Positions 23,784 to 36,157 of a stretch of 64,000 nucleotides of DNA are shown in pieces. A program made the position numbers and the translations under genes. Each line of letters starts with the position of its first letter. Positions within the stretch are counted from its first letter, which is position 1. The DNA comes from Ehretia macrophylla (lineage: Eukaryota; Streptophyta; Magnoliopsida; Boraginales; Ehretiaceae), in the NCBI GenBank assembly GCA_037974665.1, contig CM075765.1, positions 11,143,501-11,207,500 on the forward strand, read 5' to 3'. Below the pieces are notes generated by a model. It saw only the letters and a program-made list of their open reading frames with translations. It did not search any database and was not told where the DNA came from.

Positions 23784-25453
23784 TTAGTATTGACTTTTAA
23801 CACTTTTGATAATCCATTGTGGTTTAAGCCAAGAAGGAATTTTGGAGTCTCTACCTATCATATTTCGAAATTTACAATGTGATGTTATGTGACCTTGTCT
23901 TTCACAATAGGTGCATGTTTTTTGAAATCCTTTAGATGTTGATGCTTCATTTGTAGATGATGATGCTTTAACAAAATAGCTTTTTAAAGATTTTTGTTTT
24001 GAAGAAGGTTCATATCCTAATCCACTTTTATCAAAAGCCATTTTTTGAGAACCAAGCATTTTATCAAGGTTTTCTTTTCCTTTTGTAAATCTTACAAGGT
24101 TTCTATTTAATCCTTGATTTTCTTTTTCAAGCTTTTCAATTTTTGTTTGAAGATTATTATTTTCGAAATGAATTTTAAGTGCTTTTTCATGAGCAAAATT
24201 TCGATCTTTTTCAAGCAACTTATTTTCTTCTTTTAAGGTATTATTCTCTTTTTGAAGTTCATGTATCTTAAAAATTGCAATTTCAAAACTATCATGCATT
24301 TTTGAGAATTCATTTTGTAATTCTTCAAAAGAACATTCATTTTCAATTAATGAGCTAGAGGTGTAATATTCGGAGTTAAAGGAAGAACATACCTCATCAT
24401 CTTCTTTTGTCATAAGACAAACGATGTTTGCCACTTCTTCATTTTCACTTTCCTCACCGGTTGATGCATCGTCATCAACGTATGTTGCCTTCAAGGCTTT
24501 TCCTTCCTTGGTTTTGATTAGTTTTGGACAATTTGCTTTTATATGACCCGTCTTGTCACAATTGAAGCATCTTCCTTCTTCTTTTGATTTGTTTCTTCCT
24601 TTGTTCATAAACCTATTGTAGGGAGCTTTGCTTACCTTTTTGAATTTAAGAAATTTCTTAAAGTTCCTTGTAAGAAGAGCTATCTCATCATCATCTTCTT
24701 TATTTTCTTCTTCTTCATCACTTGAGTAAGCCTTGATGCAAGATGCGCAAGTGACTTTTTATTATTCCTCTTTTCTTCTTCTCGATCTTTCCTCTTCAAC
24801 TCATAACTCATAAGAGATCCCATAAGTTCACTAAGAGTGAGAGTTTTGAGGTCTCTAACTTCTTCAATAGCCGTTACTTTAGCTTCCCATGGCTCGGTTA
24901 TGCTTCGGAGAACTTTTCCTACCAATTCTTCATTAGAATACTATTTTCCAAGAGATTTTAGAGCATTAACAATATCGGTAAATCTAGAAAATATTTGTTC
25001 TATATTTTCATCAAAAGACATTTTGAACATTTTATATTTATGAACAAGCATGTTTATTCTAGTTTCTTTAACTTGGTTGGTGCCCTCATATGTAACTTCT
25101 AATTGATCCCAAATTTCTTTAGCACTTTTGCATCCGGAAATTTTATTGAACTCATTTGAATCTAAAGCAAGATATAGCATATTCATAGCTTTATAGTTTC
25201 TTTCACACATTTTGAAGTCGTCATCATTATAATCTTTTTCCGGTTTGGGAGTAGTGATACTTTGTTCTCCTTCCTTTTTAGTTAAAGTAGGATTGATTGG
25301 TCCATTTTTTATCACATTCCAAACTCTTATGTCATTTGCTAGAATATAGATTCTCATCCTAGTTTTCCAAAAAGAATAGTTTGTTCCATTAAACAATGGT
25401 GGTCTAGAGGAAGATTGTCCTTCAACTATATTAGACATTGATGAGCTTGCCAT
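23784..25453 (-). pseudogene. Copia gag with two zinc knuckles, broken
   Basis: The start is at 25453 (MASSSMSNIVEG). A UBN2-type gag domain (LFNGTNYSFWKTRM) is followed by zinc knuckles CFNCDKTGHIKANC and CTYCERQGHITSHC, with a long coiled-coil-like segment between them. An in-frame TAG lies at 24941-24943, a frameshift near 24735 and another near 23740-23800 before the protease. Two zinc knuckles support the Sirevirus assignment. Confidence 0.87.
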
Positions 25454-25494
25454 AGGGATCCTCTACTAGATGTTAAGCTATATGTAGAGTACTA

Positions 25495-25506
25495 GCTCCG
25501 ATACCA
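25495..25506 (-). promoter_or_regulatory. Primer-binding site of the Copia element
   Basis: TGGTATCGGAGC on the minus strand, 2 nt from the 5' LTR. It is complementary to the initiator Met tRNA 3' end with one mismatch. Confidence 0.8.
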
Positions 25507-25508
25507 CT

Positions 25509-27002
25509 TGTTGGTCCTTAATAACCTAAAAGGGGGGGGGGGAGGGGTGGGGGGTGCATTAGGTTGTTTAGGCAAGATTTAGCAATTTAAAATATAGAGG
25601 CAATGTCTAGTAAGGATTGATAATACACAAGAAGCTCTTGTAGGCAATTTATCAAACACTTGGTGAGCATATAAATATTTAACACTAGATATGCAATTAG
25701 AGTTTCAAGGTAAAATCTCAAATAGATATCTCAACAATTACCAAGTAATTAAAATGAGCAATATCCACACGAAAGTAAATAACTTGGAAATAAAGAGAAT
25801 AGAGTAAGAGAAATCAAACACGATAATTTTCAAGTGGTTCGCACTCCCGGGGGCCTAGTCCACCACCTAAGGTCTTCTCTTCCCTTAGGATTTTAATAAC
25901 ACTTCACTATGATGCTTCTTCAAATGTTGGTGAAGCAAGAACCAACTACAATTACTCTTGAATCCACAAGAGTCACACAAGCTCCTTCAAATGTAGGTGA
26001 AGCTTAACCTACTACTCTCTCTTCCTTTGAGTCCACAAAGGATTACAATACTCCTTCTCACAATGATTCTCTCAATCTATGTGAAAGAATGTATTACAAA
26101 GATTATGTGATAGAATAAATGAAAATTGCAACTCCTATTTGAGTTTGATATTACACTTTTGAAAAATGATTTGAATGCTCAAAAGATATGATAATGATAG
26201 CTCAAGATTTCTCAATAGGAATGATATGAAAGCTCTTTGATAATCTGAAAATTGTGGCTTAGAGAGATGATATTGAGGGTGAGAAGGCATGGCTTAAAAA
26301 GAGGGAAAGATTACACAAAAATTGAATTTTAAGCAAGATTTCCGGATTTTCCCGTTAACTCATCCGGGCGCTGAGGCACTGTTCCGGGCGCCCGGAAAGA
26401 GCGTGTATCGCCCGGAAAGGTATTTTCTGCCGGGCGTTGCACCTTCTATCCGGGCGACCGGAAAATGCCGGTAACGCCCGGATGCCATAAAAAATGCTGA
26501 AAATGTATTTTTAGCCCAGAAATATTTGGGCATATTGAAAAAGAGATTTCTTAGCATTTTTTAACATCCCATAAAAAATTTCAAACAGTTGAAAGGTATT
26601 TTTATAAAATGATTTCAAAAGCAAGAGTTTGAAATAAAAAATATTTTTTCTACGAAAGATTTTGAAATAAGAAAACAATTTTTTTGAGAAATTTTGAGCG
26701 ATACAAATCATACTTAGGCAAGCGACAACTTTTAAGGCCGGTACCCCTTATGTCACCACTTCTCCTTCCTTGTGACTCCCTCTTTATCTACGAGCCAATA
26801 ACTTGAATTCTTTAGGGCTTGGATAAAATTTGATAGTGCTTGGTCTTTGATCCAAAAAGCTTTCTACTCTTGACGGAAACAACTTGATCCAATGTTGGTG
26901 TAGACTTGCTTTGGAAAGAAGGTCTTACAAAAAAAATGCTAAAGCACAATTAAGATGTTTTGTTATTATCAAAATAAAGATTATAGACTTTTCAGGCCAA
27001 CA
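25509..27002 (-). repeat. 5' LTR of the Copia element
   Basis: 1494 bp. It differs from the 3' LTR mainly by a G-tract expansion at 25532-25554 (7 G in the other LTR) plus scattered point changes. Confidence 0.92.
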
Positions 27003-27007
27003 GATAC

Positions 27008-29109
27008 ATTTGCTAATGAAGCTCCATACACCAATTCCATACTCAACAACTCCTCCAAACTCAATGACATAATCCTGAGGTACCTTGACCTAGACCCACA
27101 CCCCATGGCCTCTCCGCCCATGCGAGATAGGGATTAGTCATGATAACTGTGCTCGCAGCCCAGGATGCCTCCCGAGGTGACACAACATTATCAAAGCTCA
27201 CAACGATGGGACTCAATTCGAGAAGTCAACAACATTGGGTGCCCGACTCTCAACTCATAATAACAATAACAATAACAATTCGAGAAGTCAACAACATTGG
27301 CTGCTCGACTCTCGACTCATAATAACAATAACAATAACAATTCGAGAAGTCAACAACATTGGCTGCCCGACTCCCGAATAATAAAAACAATAACAATCAG
27401 TTAACAATGTAACACCCTGGATTAACCCCGAGCGTGCTCCTCATAGTTTTGTAACAACAATCAATAATCAATTAATCCGTATTTCAACAATCAATTAAAC
27501 AACATTCAACAATCATCAACTATATAATCATGATACAATTAAGTTAGATGACAAAGTAGGCCACCCAACTTAACATGCATTAGACACACAACCAAACCCT
27601 AATCTAACCATCAACAACTCACAGTTCAATCACTCAAACACCACCCGATCATCCAAAGGCATATAACAACATTTTAAAGAAAAATAACATAAACTTCAAA
27701 TAATCATATCTTACATTTTACTAATCCAAACCAGTTTCTATCACTCACCCATTCAATCAACTACATTAGCCCTCTCAGAAACCAACCAAAACACATCCGA
27801 ATCATGCCCAACAACCCTAAAACCCTAATGCGTCAAGGCTGAAATTTCTGGACTTTCACACCAACATCGCAATCGAAAATTCGGCATTATAACAGCGTTA
27901 CCACGTGATTAACAAACTTTTAGAAATCGACGGCAATCGATTCTAACCATTACAACTCAAAATATTCAACAATTGGCCAAACTATCAACTTTAAATACCC
28001 GAAAATAAAAATTTATGATACAATGGTTCAAATCTCATAAGAATACATATAATCAATCCTTATCATGTACTGAGCAATAATATAACTTCAAATTAACATT
28101 CTAAAAGTTCAATATTCAATTATATGCAAAAACATAAAATATGACTTTTGAGATTTAGAATTTTTCTCTCACCTTTGATGTGTTTTGATGCAAGAAAGAT
28201 GTAGAATGGATGCCCAACAAGCAAAATCAAGCTTTGAATGAAGTGATTTGGACTTGAATTGCAAAATCTATGAGAAAAATGCTTTGAAAAGCCTTGAAAA
28301 TGCCTTATTCCTCCTCCTCCTTGAACTCATGGTTTTGTGTGTGTTTTTGGAATGTTTTTGGCTTGTTTTAATGTGTGTTGATGATATAAACTCAAAGTCA
28401 ACAAAAATATTAAAAGTCAAAGTTGATTTTCTAGTCTTTTAATTAATGTTTTTAGTCTTTTAAGTAGTTTTTCTTGACTATTTTGCTTGCTCAAGTATAA
28501 AATACTATATTTAGTAGTTTAAGAATAGGTGACAACATTTCACATGCATACTCATTCACCCGCTCAGGTAAAAACTCGATTTTTGCAAAAGAATGTGAAA
28601 AGTTATATTTATTTGTTTTCAAATGTCTTTTAAATACATTTTTCAATTGTGTCATTTTAAAAATATTTAAAATGAAATATAATTTGTATTTAATATATAC
28701 TAGGTCAATGAAAGTCAACACAAGAATCGTTTTGAGCAAAAATCACTATTTTAGCTAAAAAATGTACTTTTTCGACCGTAAAATCTATTTAAATTGCTAT
28801 TCCGTTTCAAAATCAATTTTTATCAAACATGGGTCTATTAATAATAGAGGACTTGGTTTTCAAACCCTAAAAACATCTGTGTCAAAATTTTAGCTGACGT
28901 CCGTTTAAAATACTATTCATAAAAATCAACGATAAAATTTCTGATGCCGATTTTGATAAAAATTTCATGAATGCACACATAGCATGTATTAGGAATATAA
29001 ATCACATATTTAGCACATTCGATCTCATATAACACATAAAACAGGTCAACACACGCAAAACAAGGTAAAACACGCAAATCGAGATTAAGATGAAAAGTGG
29101 GGTTTCACA
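27008..29109 (-). repeat. LTR2, right part
   Basis: The continuation of the middle LTR after the Copia insertion, ending GGGGTTTCACA. Together with 16568-17237 it restores an LTR of about 2772 bp. Confidence 0.9.
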
Positions 29110-29184
29110 TTCTCCCCTCCTTAAAACAATTGCATCCTCACAATTCTTCACTCAAGTACTACTGGCTCAAACATACGTAATGAA

Positions 29185-29570
29185 AGACCGAAAACCAAAT
29201 TCTGTATACCAACTAGGAATACCGAACAAGAAGCATGAATAGGAACGCTGAATAAGAACACTAACTAAGACTTCCGGATGAGAATCTCAAATAATTACTG
29301 AAGAAAATGCCAAACATAGATTCCGTAATAGAGCACCAACCAAGAATACCAAGTAAGAGCTTCAACAAGATCACCGAGCGAGAATACCAAATAATAATCC
29401 TAATATAAGAACTCCGGATAATACAGTATCAGAATTTCACATAAGAATACCGCATAGAAAATACCATAGAAGAAGTCCAAAGAAGTATGCTGAATAAGAA
29501 TCTCCATATAGAAATCTCGAGGAAGAATGCCGTATAAAATCACCAAATAAGAATCTCAATAATCAATGTA
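29185..29570. repeat. Degenerate 13-bp tandem array, internal region B
   Basis: The counterpart of the array at 14420-14810, nearly unit for unit the same, with scattered substitutions. The pattern was therefore present in the common ancestor of both internal regions. Confidence 0.65.
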
Positions 29571-29711
29571 TAGTCATAAGGTAGCTTGACCCCTAATCGG
29601 AATTTCATATGCCTCAGCGTCACATACTACTCAGTCACCAACTGATATGATGCACGTGCTAACTTTAATCGTATAAGGAAAACTCTATACTCACATTTTA
29701 GCACGTTGCAC

Positions 29712-31034
29712 TCAAGGAGATATGATATTTAATTGGTTGAGAATAAGTAAGTTATCTTTCACCACTGCTGCCGCCTCTGGCAATTCCTCCAAGTCCACTG
29801 CGTAGGCCCGAGCCTGAGCCCGCTGCTGCTGAGGTGTACTGATTGCAGGTCCACCCCGATAACCCTGGACTGCTAGCTGACCCGTAGAACTCTGATACCT
29901 GGGGCAATCCCTCACCCGGTGTTGGTTGCTGCCGCAACCTAAACACGTCCCTGCCTTCTTCCGACAGTCGGCCTCCAGATGGCCTATACGTTTACAATAA
30001 GTACACAGCGGTATCGGTGTACTGACACTGCCTCCGAAAGACTCAGAAACTGAATAAGCAGCTGTACCAATCTGCTGTTGAGGTGACACAACACTAGGCC
30101 TATATTAACCCTGAGACTGGGCCGGCCTAAACTGTGGCTAAGCCTGATAAGACCCCTGCTGAAACTGAGGCCGATAGTAACTCTGCTGACCGTGTGGCCT
30201 GAAAGAACCCTGCTGCACTGCAAGCCTATAACCACCCTGCTGACCTTGCGGCTGGAAGGGCCTCTTGCTAGGCTGACTAGACACAATTTGTTCCATCTTT
30301 CTCTTTTCTAACCTAGAAGCTGCATCAAAGGCCTCAGTAAGTATATCATACTGATTCAGGGCCATCGCATCCTGAATCTCAGGCCTCAAACCCAACACAA
30401 ACCTACGAGTCTTGTGCACCTCGTCAGCTACAAACTCCGGTGCATACTGAGATAGTCTAGTAAATGTGGCCTCATACTGAGCCACAGAAACATCTCCCTG
30501 CACTAAGTCTAGAAACTTTGCCTCTCTCCGCTCCCTCGCGATCCTCAGGACATACTTCGCCCGGAAAGCTATCAGAAAAGTATCCCAGACATACAGAATA
30601 CCTTGGGTCTCCCAGCTAGTTTTCACCGTACGCCACCACTCTTCTGCCTCATCATCCAGCAAGTACATGGCAAAAGTGACCTTTCGCTCATCGATATAAT
30701 CAAGAGGGTCAAAAATTTTCTCCACCTTACTCATCCATGCCTCAGCTTTCCGATCATCCGGCTCCCCCTGAAACCGCGGTGGATAATACCCTAAAATCTC
30801 TTTCAGTGTACCACGCCCGTGGTACCCTCCTTGTGCATTCAATAACTGATTCTGCAATGCCTGAGCTTTGGCAGCTTGCCCTGCTAGTAACTGTGCCTGA
30901 CCGGCCATGATCTCGGTCATCCTATCAAAAGCTGCACCTATACGATCATCACCCCTAACTTGGCCTGGTGCCACATTTCTCGGAACCTCATCAGTTACCT
31001 CAGGCCTACCTCTGGTCCTCGGTCTACCAGTCAT
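29712..31034 (-). pseudogene. Ty3-type gag, copy B (two late stops)
   Basis: The better-preserved gag copy. The ATG is at 31034, and the frame is open for about 300 codons through the capsid region (WWRTVKTSW, RLEKRKMEQ). TAG at 30138 and TAA near 30107 interrupt the Gln-rich linker. The frame then continues into zinc knuckles CTYCKRIGHLEADC and CLGCGSNQHRVRDC and ends at 29712. No protease or pol follows. Confidence 0.87.
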
Positions 31035-31328
31035 TCTACTAATCAAAGAGTTAGCACAGGTTATAGCACATAAACAAACTATGAACAACTATTAACACAT
31101 AAACAACAAACTCATATAAAGCACATAAATCACTTAAGTATCAATCACATAAATAAATTGATCACATAATCACATAGTCACTAAATCACATAATCACTTA
31201 ATCATTTAATCATATTAACACATAGTTTTCTTCTCTTTTCACTTCATCCCTCCTTGCATGCTTGGACCACTACCCACATTCCGAGGAGACCCCGGCTGAC
31301 AGCTGATATGCGATCTGATACCACTAAA

Positions 31329-34113
31329 TGCCACGCCCCAACTCGACCCCTCTTACGATCAGTCAGGACGCAACGGAATTTCAGCAACGTAACGACAGTA
31401 ACATGAACATCAGGGCTCTAAACCAACCCTTAAGAACAACATACATCAAACTCCATAAATCACCAATCAACTCCACAATCAAATTAACAACATAAAACAC
31501 AACCACTTCATGCATTAAACATTCTTTTATCAACTCTTTCATAGTTATACGCCTCCATTCCAACATAATACATAGGCTATACATTCATTTCAAAATAGAT
31601 TATAACCAACTTAGTAATCTAGTCATGATCAAAATAAAGACTACTAAATCAACATACATGTGTCTTTATATTAAGATAGGTTATACAACACATTGTTTTA
31701 CAACAACTAAGACAATCTCATGGCAATGACTCCTGCACATAAGACTCATCTACATATGGCACATTTCTCTCTTCAAGATGCACGTACCCGTAGTCAGGCT
31801 CAATACCTGCATGCATGCAATAATTGAGAGTGAGCTTATATAAAACAAGCACAGTGAGGATCCGATAGATCTGTAACAGTATTTACTATACTCCTTGAAA
31901 ATCATACTTTGAGCAGTAAATACACAATGAACATCAATAATCATTATAAATGCAACAATAGTAATAACTGTAAACACACAATAAGGATACGATACATTTG
32001 CTGATAAAGCTCCATACACCAATTCCATGCTCAACAACTCCTTCAAACTCAATGACACAATCCTGAGGTATCTTGACCTAGACCCATACCCCATGGCCTC
32101 TCCGCCCATGCGAGATAGGGATTAGCCATGATAACTGTGCCCGCAGCCCAGGATGCCTCCCGAGGTGACACAACATTATCAAAGTTCACAACAATGGGAC
32201 TCAATTCGGGAAGTGAACAACATTGGCTGCACGACTCTCGACTCATAATAACAATAACAATAACAATTCGAGAAGTCAACAACATTGGCTGCCCGACTCT
32301 CGACTCATGATAACAATAACAATAACAATTCGAGAAGTCAACAACATTAGCTGCCCAACTCCCGAATAATAAAAACAATAATAATCAGTTAACAATGTAA
32401 CACCCCGGATTAACCCCGATCGTGCTCCTCACAGTTTTGTAACAACAATCAATAATCAATAATCAATTAATCTGTATTTCAACAATCAATTAAACAACAT
32501 TTAACAATCATCAACTATATAATCATGAAACAATTAAGTTAGATGACAAAGTAGGCCACCCAACTTAACATGCATTAGACACACAACCAAACCCTAATCT
32601 AACCATCAACAACTCACAATTCAATCACTCAAACACCACCCGATCATCCAAAGGCATATAACAACATTTTAAAGAAAAACAACCAAAACTTCAAATAATC
32701 ATATCTTAAATTTTACTAATCCAAACAACTCCAAACCAGTTTCTATCACTCGCCCATTCAATCAACTACATTAGCCTTCTCGGAAACCAACCAAAACACA
32801 TCCAAATCATGCCCAACAACCCTAAAACCCTAATGCGTCAAGGCTGAAATTTTTGGACTTTCACACCAACATCGCAATCAAAAATTCGGCATTATAACAG
32901 CACTACCACGTAATTAATAAACTTTTAAAAATCGATGGCAATCGATTCCAACCATTACAACTCAAAATATTCAACAATTGGCCAAACTATCAATTTTAAA
33001 TACCTGAAAATAAAAATTTATGCTACAACGGTTCAAATCTCATAAGAATACATATAATCGATCCTTATCATGAACTGAGCAATAATATAACTTCAAATTA
33101 ACATTCTAACAGTTCAATATTCAATTATATGCAAAAATATAAAATATGACTTTTGAGATCTAGAATTTTTCTCTCACCTTTGATGTGTTTTGATGCAAGA
33201 AAGATGTAGAATGGATGCCCAACAAGCAAAATCAAGCTTTGAATGAAGTGATTTGGACTTGAATTGCAAAATCTATGAAAAAATGCTTTGAAAAGCCTTG
33301 AATATGCCTTATTCCTCCTCCTCCTTGAACTCACGGTTTTGTGTGTATTTTTTTTGGTATTTTTGGCTTTTTTTAATGTGTGTTGATGATATAAACTCAA
33401 AGTCAACAAAAATATTAAAAGTCAAAGTTGATTTTCTAGTCTTTTAATTAATGTTTTTAGTCTTTTAAGTAGTTTTTCTTTACTATTTTGCTTGCTCAAG
33501 TAAAAAACACTATATTTAGTAGTTTAAGAATAGGTGACAACATTTCACATGCATACTCATACACCTGCTCGTGTAAAAACTCGATTTTTACAAAAGAATG
33601 TGAAAAGTTATATTTATTTTTTTCAAATGTCTTTTTAATACATTTTTCAATTGTGCCATTTTATAAATTTTTAAAATGAAATATAATTTGTATTTAATAT
33701 ATACTAGGTCAATGAAAGTCAACACAAGAATAGTTTTGAGCAAAAATCACTATTTTAGCTTAAAAACGTACTTTTTTGCCCGTAAAATCTATTTAAATTC
33801 CTATTCCGTTTCAAAATTAATTTTTATCAAACATGGGTCTATTAATAATAGAGGACTAGGATTTCAAACCCTAAAAACACCCGTGTCAAAATTTTAGCAG
33901 ACGTGCGTTTAAAATACTATTTACAAAAATCAATGATAAAATTTTCGATGCCGATTTTGATAAAAATTTCATGAATGCACACATAGCATGTATTAGGAAT
34001 ATAAATCACATATTTAGCACATTTGAACTCATATAACACATAAAATAGGTCAACGCAAGCAAAACGAGGCAAAACACGCAAATTGAGATTAAGATGAAAA
34101 GTGGGGTTTCACA
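31329..34113 (-). repeat. LTR3 (5' LTR of the gag-only array)
   Basis: A 2785-bp LTR, TGCCACGCCCC to GGGGTTTCACA. The right-hand target duplication GAAGC follows at 34114-34118. Confidence 0.9.
31718..31816 (-). CDS. Conserved 32-codon ORF in LTR3
   Basis: The counterpart of the LTR1 ORF. A 3-bp deletion removes one codon while keeping the frame and the stop. The in-frame indel is mild support for past coding constraint. Confidence 0.45.
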   Translation of the reverse strand: MHAGIEPDYGYVHLEERNVPYVDESYVQESLP

Positions 34114-36027
34114 GAAGCCACCACAACTGGGGTTGAGCCAAGGCTAAATGTTAAACCTTACTTTTCTATCTTGTCTCGTTTTGCGTGAATTGATCTGTTT
34201 ATGTGCTATATGACTTAGAATGTGGTAATTTTGATATTAATACTCCTAAAACATGCTAAATGTGCATTCGTGAAATTTTCATCAAAAACGGAATCAAAAA
34301 TTTTATCGTCGACTTTTATTGAATAGTATTTTTGAAACACATCCGCTAAAATTTTGAAACTGGTCTTTTTAACCCTTCTAAACCTAGTCCTCGGACTTTA
34401 ATAGACCTGTGTTTGATTAAAACAGTTTTTAAATCGACTTAGGAATTTATTAGGGTTTTTACACCGACTTTTGCGAAAATCGAGTTTTAAGCCGACTCGG
34501 GTGAAATTGTTTGATTGTAAAACTTCTTGTCATCTAAAAATAACCTACTTGAGCTATCTTAGGTGTTGCATATTTTTTTGAGTAAAAAGATAGCTAAAAT
34601 GCATTTAAAAGACAAGAAAACACAAAAATACTAAGTTTACTCAACTTTGACTTTATTTAAAATGTTGACCATTTGCATATAAGTTGTTACACACACTTGC
34701 AAAGCACAAAAACACCTTCAAAATCACTCACATTGCCGTGAGCTTCATTGAGCCAAGGAGAAGTTTTCTTCAACATTTTTCAAAGCAAATTTTCAAAGAA
34801 AAACCTAATTTTTGTCCGTAGAACTTTGTGCCGAGTTGGATTCCGCTTGTTGGGCATGCATTGCACGCATATCTAGGTTTTTATCGCATCAAAGGTGAGA
34901 GAAAAATTCTAGATCTCAAAACTCATCTTTTATATTTTTGCGTAGAATTGATTATTGAACCATTAAAATGTTAATTTGATGTTAGATTATTGCTCCATGC
35001 ATGCTAGGGATCATTTATATGTATTCTTGTGAGATTTGAACCGTTGTAGCATAATTATTTATTTTCGGGTATTTAAAGTTGATTAATTTGCTAAATGTTG
35101 AATATTTTGAGTTGTATTGGTTGAAATCGATTGCCGTCGATTTTTTAAAGTTTGTTAATTAAGTGGTAGCGCCGTTGTAATGCCGAATTTTTGATTGCGA
35201 GGTCGGTGCTAAAGTTCGGAAATTTCAGCCATGACACACTAGGGTTTTAGGGTTATTGGGCATGATTTGGATGTGTTTTGGTTGGTTTCAGATGGGGATA
35301 ATGTAGTTGATTGAATGGGTGAATGATAGAAACTGGTTTGGAGTTGTTTGGATTAGTAGAATGTAAGATATGAATTTTTGAACTTTAGGTTGTCTTTCTT
35401 TAAAATGTTTAGTTATGCCTTTAGTTGATTGGGTGTGGTTTGAGTGATTGAATTGTGAGTTGATGATGGGTAAACTAGGGTTTGATTGCGTGTTTAATGC
35501 ATGCTCGGTTGGATGGCCTACTTTGTCATCTAACTTAGTTATTTATTGTTAAATTGATTATTGATGTTATTATGATGATAATATGATTATTGATTGATTA
35601 TTGATTGATGATTGATGAACCGGGAGATAGTCAACGGAAAGGTTGTCCTCGTGTGAATGATTGATGTTTATTATTATTGCTGAGTCTTTGGTATGTGTGT
35701 ACCACATCTCGGGCAGCATCGGGTTGTCGGGTTGATAACGGCATGACTAACAGAAACTACCTCCAGCTCGCATAACGGAGGTATCATGGAGGGAGAGGTT
35801 ATTGGGGTACCTCGGGTGCGTGAGTTTATGGGAGTCACAAGAAGGCTGTTATGATCGTGATGGTGTTTGGAGCTACACCAACTAGTCTATCCTTTATTGA
35901 ATGGTCATTATAGTTTATGTGATGATAGTATTATTGATGTTTATTTGTGTGTTTACTTGCTCAAAGGATCATTTCCAAGGAGTATAGTGAATACTGTTAG
36001 AGATCTATCGGATCCTCACTGGCTTAT

Positions 36028-36036
36028 TTTATATAA
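36028..36036 (+). promoter_or_regulatory. TATA-like box of the solo LTR
   Basis: TTTATATAAG at the position equivalent to that of LTR1-3, followed by the short ORF at 36056. Confidence 0.5.
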
Positions 36037-36055
36037 GCTCACTCTCTATTATTGC

Positions 36056-36157
36056 ATGCTTACAGGTGTTGTAGAGCAGGACTTCGGGTACGTGCCTCCT
36101 GAAGAGGAAAATGTGTCTTACGTTGATGAGTCTTATGTTCCGGAGTCTTATTCTTGA
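36056..36157 (+). CDS. Conserved 33-codon ORF in solo LTR
   Basis: Same length and stop as in LTR1, with a shared core of GYVP, EE, NV and YVDESYV despite many substitutions. It is the most diverged copy and so the best evidence that the reading frame has been kept. Confidence 0.5.
   Translation: MLTGVVEQDFGYVPPEEENVSYVDESYVPESYS

Larger units (their letters stand above)
17238..27002 (-). mobile_element. Sirevirus-type Copia retrotransposon
   Basis: A 9765-bp element flanked by GATAC duplications (17233-17237 and 27003-27007). LTRs are 17238-18714 and 25509-27002, both TGTTGG to CCAACA. On the minus strand the order is 5' LTR, primer-binding site, gag with two zinc knuckles, protease, integrase, RT-RNase H, an extra ORF, repeated polypurine tracts, 3' LTR. 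Two zinc knuckles, a third ORF and multiple polypurine tracts are typical of the Sirevirus (SIRE) lineage. By eye the LTRs differ at only about a dozen places besides a G-tract, so insertion was recent. Gag-pol nevertheless has nonsense and frameshift lesions, so it is not autonomous now. Confidence 0.93.
11543..34113 (-). mobile_element. Three-LTR, gag-only Ty3-like retrotransposon array
   Basis: The order on the minus strand is LTR3 (31329-34113), gag region B (29110-31328), LTR2 (16568-17237 plus 27008-29109, split by a Copia insertion), gag region A (14349-16567), LTR1 (11543-14348). Each LTR is about 2.8 kb, begins TG and ends CA on either strand. Each internal region is only 2.2 kb and has gag but no protease, RT, RNase H or integrase. 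A primer-binding site complementary to initiator Met tRNA and a polypurine tract flank each internal region. One GAAGC duplication flanks the whole array, so it behaves as a single insertion. It resembles the non-autonomous TR-GAG class and must have been mobilised in trans. Confidence 0.9.
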
